Shown here in pieces: positions 60,401 to 64,000 of a DNA stretch of 64,000 bases (within the stretch, counting starts at the first letter, position 1; each line of letters begins with the position of its first letter). The notes beneath the pieces are model-generated. The model saw only the letters and a list, made by a program, of their open reading frames with translations. It was not told the DNA's origin and did not search any database. The DNA lies in NCBI RefSeq assembly GCF_932526225.1, contig NC_064035.1, positions 7,317,501 through 7,381,500 on the forward strand, in the 5' to 3' direction. The stretch is from Nematostella vectensis. Lineage: Eukaryota; Cnidaria; Anthozoa; Actiniaria; Edwardsiidae. A program made the position numbers and the translations under genes.

Positions 60401-63400
60401 GATATGGGCTCCAAGTACATTATATAAAAAACATGATGACCAATAACATACAGTACACAGTAGTCTTTCATTTATGTTTCAATAGTGTCTGTTTCACAGG
60501 GGAAAAAGCTAGATTTTTGAAGCAAAAATGATCAAGAACTTGCACAATATGTCAGCTCTGCCATTGCATTGTGCATCTCTTGGTAACAAGGAGAAAAAAG
60601 ATCAAGTAGTACACAATTGATTTCTATAAACATTTTCAATCCTATCTGAGAACAAGACAGATAATAAATAGAGATTGCAGATGTTTAAAAGCAAAAAAAG
60701 GTTTTCAGTTTTTGACATTTTAATTATCCCTAGGCATTTCCCTTATACTTTAAAAATCCTTCTCCTACCCTTTTATCGCCAGCCTCAATATCTGTCATAT
60801 AGGAGAGTATGACCTAGAACAATGTTGAACATACAAAAACAGTAATTTAATACAACTTACTCTTATTAACATGATCAAATGTGCCACACGTGTGACTACT
60901 GACTTTACTTGTTTACTTTACACAGTTAACAGTTGTGAGTGTACAGGGGCAGCGGACGGGAAGGGGCAGCGGACGGGAAGGGGCAGCGGACAGGAAGGGG
61001 CAGAGGGAGGGACTTGCTCTCCACACCTCACATGTATCTGAATATGTATCAAAGGCTACATATATAAATCGATTTCTTAAAAAAGGTGATAATCCACTGT
61101 GATCAGTCTATATTTATTAAATAATACTTTATGTCAAACCGAGGTACCCCCTCCCCACCCCCCCCCCCCAAAAAAAAAAAAAAACACCATCCCTTCAGCC
61201 CCACATTTGAGGACACTCTGATGCCCCTGCTTTAAGTCAGTGTGTGAGCACTGTCACTGACCAGGTTCTCTTTCTATGACAAAGTCTGTAAGTCCTTTTC
61301 ACCTCACAACAGATACACAGCACACATAAAAAAGCAGTGTCATGGTGTTACGTACAATCTCTTTGCCAAGTGAGGCTATTCCACTGATGTAGTACTCAGT
61401 CTTGTACTTGCCAACTAGACACAGACACAATCATTTTATTGTCAGTACCCTCCTTGGCTATAATTTTAATTTTTATTATATATTACTTGAGTTTTCTGCA
61501 ACATACATACCAATTTCTACATATCGTGAAGGAAGATCCCTCACTTCATGGTCCCGAGTTTTGACAACACAAATCTGTAAAAATAAAAATTGCACTTATT
61601 CAATTACTATTCAACTGGATATAGCTTTAGCTGTTCCGAAGTATTTATGTATCTGTCTGTTTTTTGTTAAATCATCAGCCTTAAGGCTAATTTAGACAGC
61701 AGGACGCCACATGGCGGATGAGTAGGCGGTTGAGATTGTTAGAAGGGGGTGGAAGTTGTTAGTTCAAATAAACATTAATTGCCTTTCTGGTAGTAGCTGG
61801 CACTCAGATAATAGTAGCTGATTGCTCTGGCAGCCATCATGCCTAAATGTATTATCATCCTGAAGATAACCCACTATGACTTTTCCATTTAACATGAGAT
61901 CTCAAAAATTGTATTCGACTTTCTCCTTTCTTGCATTGTTGCCATTTTTGTTGACATGTTTTAAGAATCCTACAACTTTTTTCTATAACAGCAGACATTG
62001 TAGTGAAGTTGTAGGCTTGATTAACACTCTGCAACAGGAGTTGTGAAAGTGTCATGGGCAAGTCAAATATGTACAACTAAATCATGCTGTCTAAATCAGC
62101 CTTTACCGTGATATTGTCTGCCCATCCAATTACCAAGGTCACATCATCTTTCCACCATAAGTTGCCACGATAAAGTTGGGGGCGAGGACTGCAAAAAAAG
62201 TTACTTTGAGGGAAATCACTGTATTGAGAACTTTAAAAAAAGGTCCTTTATTATTGGTTTAGAACAACACTGTTCATACGTTTGTATGTGTTTATTGGAA
62301 AGGAGTTGAGAATGTTTACATTCATTACAAAAGTTATTGATTTAACAAATTTGTGGGGCCTATGTTTTGTGTTCCCAGACTAGTAGTAATGTACAGTATC
62401 TCTTTCTGTCTGCCATTCTATTTTGCACAGTATCTATATGACTCTTTGCAGCACCCATACTAGTAGCTAGGGTACCCCTGAGGGTACTGTATGCTTTACC
62501 CATACTCTCTTATAGTACTGACAGTACATTCCTTGGCCATCCATATGACTCCATGTGACACCCCTGCCCTCTACTGTACCCATGAGGATAATGAATTCCC
62601 ATACTAGTAGTTGTATTATTCAGTGACAGTACCTTCCTTGGTCTCGCTTGATGTAAGTGATAACTTTTTTGGAACTTGTGTCAAACACTCTCACTCCCTA
62701 TAATAACAAAACAGCACCATAATTTATGTTCAAACCTTATAAGAATAATCATAACCAGGAACATTAAAGTACAAATGATTGTGCAAGCTACATGTATCAC
62801 GAAAAAAACATGTCCCTACAAAAGCCACTGTGTAATACTGTGTACCTGATTATAATAAAGAGCTAATAATGTTAGCTCAAGACTAAACTATTCCATGTCA
62901 GCTGAACCTCCACATGTGACCTCTCGTTAAAAAAAAATGACCTTAGAGTTTTCTGTTATCCGCTAAACTTGCGCCTGATACGCAAAATGCTTGTGGCTCA
63001 TAAATGGAAAGCTAGCATCTGCGTCACGGAATGCTCCCAAAACACTAGCAGAAAGCTCATGTCTGCGTCGCGGGTTAGCTCCCGGAAAATAACAGCTCTA
63101 GGTTGGTTAATGTGTGAGTCGTCAAATAGATTGGACAGCCCCCAGGGACTTTGAATGTTATATAGAGCATGATTAAAGCCACATTGCCACCAGTTTACTT
63201 CCGGTCAATTACATAACAATATCCAATGATTTTAAAAGGAAAACGCGAAGAATATTTCAAAATATTGAAAGAAGTGTGTTTATTGGAAGTTTCTTTGAGA
63301 ATGTGATTGATAATTAAGAGCGGATGGCCTGTTTAATATCTTGGATGTTATTAGATTCTTTTGTCTTTTAACGGTTGAGGTCCCCGTTGGACCTTCAGAA

Positions 63401-63578
63401 GTAAACTGGTGACAATGCGGCTTTAAACCTTAATGGTGATTTTGGTATGTTGGGAACTCACCACATCATTTGACCAGGCTATGAAAGTAGCACGCCACTT
63501 GATGGTCCTGATGGCCCCTTCTCCTTCGTGAAGAACAGTGGTCTTGTTCCTGAACCACCCCCTTTCAGTCAATGTCAG
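44394..63578 (-). CDS. VPS41: VPS41, HOPS complex subunit (N-terminal exons outside the window)
   Basis: VPS41 is the HOPS tethering subunit for late endosome/lysosome fusion and regulated secretion. Visible exons, in gene order: 63462-63578, 62633-62697, 62107-62188, 61511-61574, 61356-61414, 60769-60813, 60166-60304, 57577-57621, 57276-57337, 56874-56927, 56301-56357, 56174-56235, 54727-54808, 54128-54220, 53572-53643, 52614-52669, 52486-52533, 51417-51513, 51031-51072, 50868-50918, 50715-50774, 50268-50345, 49771-49825, 49111-49175, 48576-48651, 47669-47730, 47007-47081, 46779-46822, 46305-46360, 45389-45468, 44394-44471. They sum to 2121 nt in unbroken frame, 706 residues plus TAG. Marks are VLHEGEGAIRTIKW and VTLVIGWAD (beta-propeller), NLFYIVSPKDIVLAK, LRHPDVFNLIHQHNLF (clathrin-repeat region), HNIGTHVDPIRLIK and a C-terminal partial RING. 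About 160 N-terminal residues lie beyond 64000. Confidence 0.96.
44509..44715. mobile_element. MITE with 64-bp inverted repeats in VPS41 last intron
   Basis: GTTTACAGCCAAATTCGTTG, CTGCGCGACCTC and the following 30 bases are repeated inversely at about 44650-44715 (GTTTATAGCCAAATTCGTTG on the minus strand). Arms are about 64 bp with a few mismatches. The centre is about 70 bp and non-coding. Confidence 0.8.
45508..45552 (-). repeat. Upstream copy of the acceptor edge of a VPS41 exon
   Basis: In gene direction, the intron before exon 45389-45468 contains ACAGTTAAAGGATGTCCGAT at about 51 bases upstream of the real exon start ACAGTCGAAGGGCGTCCGAT, together with a preceding CATGT. In the copy the acceptor CAG has become CCG. 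It is a decayed tandem duplicate of the exon's 5' edge. Confidence 0.72.
47735..48020 (-). repeat. Tandem array resembling the acceptor edge of VPS41 exon 47669-47730
   Basis: About six to seven units lie directly upstream, in gene direction, of the acceptor at 47731. A unit reads ACCCTCGTGTTTTTCTTCAT then AATTGATCACGTGT. The true junction reads ACCCTAGTGTTTCCTTTATAG / CCTTCATCACGTGT. The shared start and end make it likely that the array grew from the acceptor region. The similarity is partial. Confidence 0.65.
48222..48272 (-). repeat. Intronic copy of the donor edge of VPS41 exon 48576-48651
   Basis: On the gene strand the copy reads TGATCAAGTATTCGACGAGC then CATGTATGATTT. The true exon end reads TGATCAAGTATTCGCTCGAC then AAGCCAT/GTAAGATTT. 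The copy keeps a GT at the donor position. About 300 bp, including an inverted-repeat element, now separates it from the exon. Confidence 0.78.
48283..48556. mobile_element. Inverted-repeat element rich in ATGGCAAATGGC
   Basis: GGTTGTCAGTGCAAATGGCAAATGGC at its left is matched inversely at its right (GGTTGTCAGTCTAAATGGC on the minus strand), and ACACCTATT occurs at both ends. It separates the VPS41 exon at 48576 from its partial copy at 48222-48272. A related but weaker inverted repeat is present at 56490-56680. Confidence 0.55.
49890..50165. repeat. Low-complexity region with C and G runs
   Basis: Repeats of TTGGAAATTCC next to GGGG and CCCC runs lie in the VPS41 intron between exons 50268-50345 and 49771-49825. 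No gene is seen. Confidence 0.5.
50470..50714 (-). repeat. 41-bp array made of the 3' edge and donor of VPS41 exon 50715-50774
   Basis: In gene direction the exon ends CAGGGATGGATTTCCATGAA then TTGCAG, followed by the donor GTAATCTAG. The intron then repeats this exact arrangement about six times. Donor-equivalent positions fall at 50674, 50633, 50592, 50568 (after a truncated unit), 50527 and 50486: 41-bp steps. Five of the six keep a GT after the CAG (GTAATC or GTACTC); the unit at 50592 reads CAG then AC. Each unit re-encodes part of QAGMDFHELQ. The array is a tandem amplification of an exon-intron junction. Confidence 0.93.
51300..51350 (-). ncRNA. Degenerate hammerhead-like motif of Penelope-element type
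   Basis: On the minus strand a CCGACGA core, a small stem (GGC TAAC GCT), GAAAC and GTC follow in order, flanked by TTGCT and AGCG, which can pair as stem I. This is the layout of the small hammerhead motifs carried at the ends of Penelope-like elements, with the second core base changed from U to C. The likely active form would need U there, so this copy is probably inactive. No reverse transcriptase lies beside it. Located in a VPS41 intron. Confidence 0.5.
52790..52890 (-). pseudogene. Downstream ghost copy of VPS41 exon 53572-53643
   Basis: In gene direction this stretch repeats most of the exon: GTAAAGGAATCACTTGCAGA then CTTATACCGTGTCCTGACAG against the true GTAAAGGAATGGCCTGCAGA then TTTATACAGCGTTCAGACAA. 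It still reads VKESLADLYRVLTVIASV, against VKEWPADLYSVQTIIAAV in the real exon. Its acceptor and donor are not preserved. The 29-30-bp minisatellite lies between exon and copy. Confidence 0.85.
52890..53555. repeat. 27-30-bp minisatellite between a VPS41 exon and its ghost copy
   Basis: About 23 copies of a unit close to CCTTGCCAGTAACCATGGGT plus ATACCCTAAT, with a shorter form lacking TA, run between 52890 and 53555. Blocks of unit variants recur, showing multi-unit duplications. Frames open through it are repeat artefacts. Confidence 0.95.
54885..56015. repeat. 21-bp minisatellite with a 560-bp higher-order copy
   Basis: About 50 copies of CTTACCCCATCTTCACCCTAC-like units fill the VPS41 intron between exons 56174-56235 and 54727-54808. 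Because 21 is a multiple of three, a 339-codon frame stays open on the plus strand, but it is a repeat artefact. The stretch from about 55011 recurs from about 55573, so a block of about 560 bp was duplicated. Confidence 0.95.
58025..58315. repeat. 29-bp minisatellite in VPS41 intron
   Basis: Ten nearly identical copies of AACATGAGTATGGAGAGTGC plus ACACTTAAT or ACACTTAAA. Low divergence points to recent growth. Confidence 0.95.
59033..60165 (-). repeat. 29-bp array of about 35 splice-donor-like units next to VPS41 exon 60166-60304
   Basis: The exon ends GATTACCATCTAG, followed by the donor GTATGTATACAACTTGTACC. From there the gene strand repeats ACCATCTAGGTATACAACTT plus GTACCAAAT about 35 times over 1.1 kb. 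Every unit therefore restores the last 9-10 exon bases plus a GTATAC or GTATAT donor. Variants are CTAG or CCTAG, ACAA, and occasional CTAGTAG insertions. A 160-bp MITE interrupts the array at 59154-59313. The first unit at the real junction has an extra GTAT, so the true donor is GTATGT. Confidence 0.95.
59154..59313. mobile_element. 160-bp MITE inside the donor array
   Basis: It starts TGTTGTGGTTTGAAATGCTT and ends with the inverse. The arms are about 65 bp with internal GGTTTGAA repeats. TATA lies at both flanks (59150-59153 and 59314-59317). Removing the element and one TATA restores a normal array unit (TTGTATATCTA), so the boundaries and target duplication are well supported. Confidence 0.88.
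60945..61015. repeat. 19-bp GC-rich tandem repeat
   Basis: Three to four copies of GGGGCAGCGGACGGGAA lie in the VPS41 intron between exons 61356-61414 and 60769-60813. No other feature is seen there. Confidence 0.8.
61684..62103. mobile_element. PIF/Harbinger-like MITE, copy 2, abutting a splice donor
   Basis: The ends AGGCTAATTTAGACAGCA and, inverted, AGGCTGATTTAGACAGCA are flanked by TTA on both sides, a 3-bp TWA duplication. The interior near the right end resembles copy 1 at 34075-34252. On the gene strand, exon 62107-62188 is followed by G plus TAA plus the element's AGGCTG. The target-duplication TAA thus forms part of the donor GTAAAG. The element makes up most of this 532-nt intron. 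Confidence 0.75.
63177..63422. mobile_element. MITE with TTAA target duplication
   Basis: AGCCACATTGCCACCAGTTT plus ACTTC at the left is matched inversely at the right (AGCCGCATTGTCACCAGTTT on the minus strand). TTAA flanks both ends (63173-63176 and 63423-63426). A TTAA target suggests mobilisation by a piggyBac-type or similar transposase. It lies in the VPS41 intron just downstream of exon 63462-63578. Confidence 0.75.
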
Positions 63579-64000
63579 CTAGGGGGGAAATAAATAAATA
63601 GATGCCATTAAAACCAACACAACACAACACAACCCATCCCAACACAACACAATACAATGCAATACAATACAATTTTACAGTATTATGTCTTTCACAGAAA
63701 TAGATTTACAGAATTATAAGAATTAAAACAAACAGACAGGCATACTGCCACCTAGAAATAACTAAGAAGCTAATCTAGCTAGGTGGCAGAATACAGGAAA
63801 AGTGCACAATTGAAGAAGCCATATACAAAAACAGACGACAGACTTTCATAGAAAAAAGAACAAAATAGACATGAAAAGGACAAAACACAGACAAAAATAA
63901 ATAGATAAATACAATAAATACTGTGATCATAACGAGATTGGAGGAAGCTATAGATAATTGTTTAGTAAGATGACATGATTTTTTGAGCATTTCTTTTAAA
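63579..64000. other. Part of a VPS41 intron at the window edge
   Basis: Only AT-rich, low-complexity sequence is seen (AACACAACAC and AATACAATAC runs near 63617-63672). The next VPS41 exon toward the N-terminus lies outside the window. Confidence 0.6.

Overview
The window is nuclear DNA from an animal: intron-rich genes with short exons and GT-AG introns, AT-rich non-coding sequence, many intronic minisatellites, MITEs, and LINE, Penelope-like and Tc1/mariner-like relics. Gene content (a PS-type integrin alpha without an I domain, VPS41, RPL5, an intronless class A GPCR, a BTB-kelch copy) fits a non-bilaterian metazoan, most likely an anthozoan cnidarian such as a sea anemone. The species is inferred, not shown.

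Layout, with all three multi-exon genes on the minus strand. (1) 1-2216: intergenic. (2) 2246-8651: RPL5, eight coding exons, 296 codons, with a 5'-TOP leader and a 2.1-kb inverted-repeat element holding a decayed LINE in intron 6. (3) 8731-11849: intergenic, only repeats seen. (4) 11850-41993: a complete integrin alpha gene. I rebuilt 31 constant coding exons plus two alternative tail exons; every junction keeps frame, giving about 1030 or 1035 residues. Its introns hold a 3.8-kb 31-bp minisatellite, a Penelope-like element split by a 1338-bp Tc1/mariner-like element, an intronless GPCR gene on the plus strand, and a broken BTB-kelch copy. (5) 42000-44393: intergenic. (6) 44394-63578: VPS41, with 31 coding exons and 706 codons visible; the N-terminal exons lie beyond the right edge.

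The genes do not form one pathway: RPL5 is a ribosomal protein, the integrin a cell-matrix receptor, VPS41 a HOPS-complex subunit for late endosome/lysosome fusion. They share a genomic habit. Several intronic repeat arrays in the integrin and VPS41 genes are copies of the neighbouring exon edge together with its splice site. The clearest are a 29-bp array of roughly 35 donor-like units beside the VPS41 exon at 60166-60304, and a 41-bp array beside the exon at 50715-50774. This splice-junction-seeded repeat growth is the most unusual signal here. The second is the pair of alternative GFFKR tail exons of the integrin.
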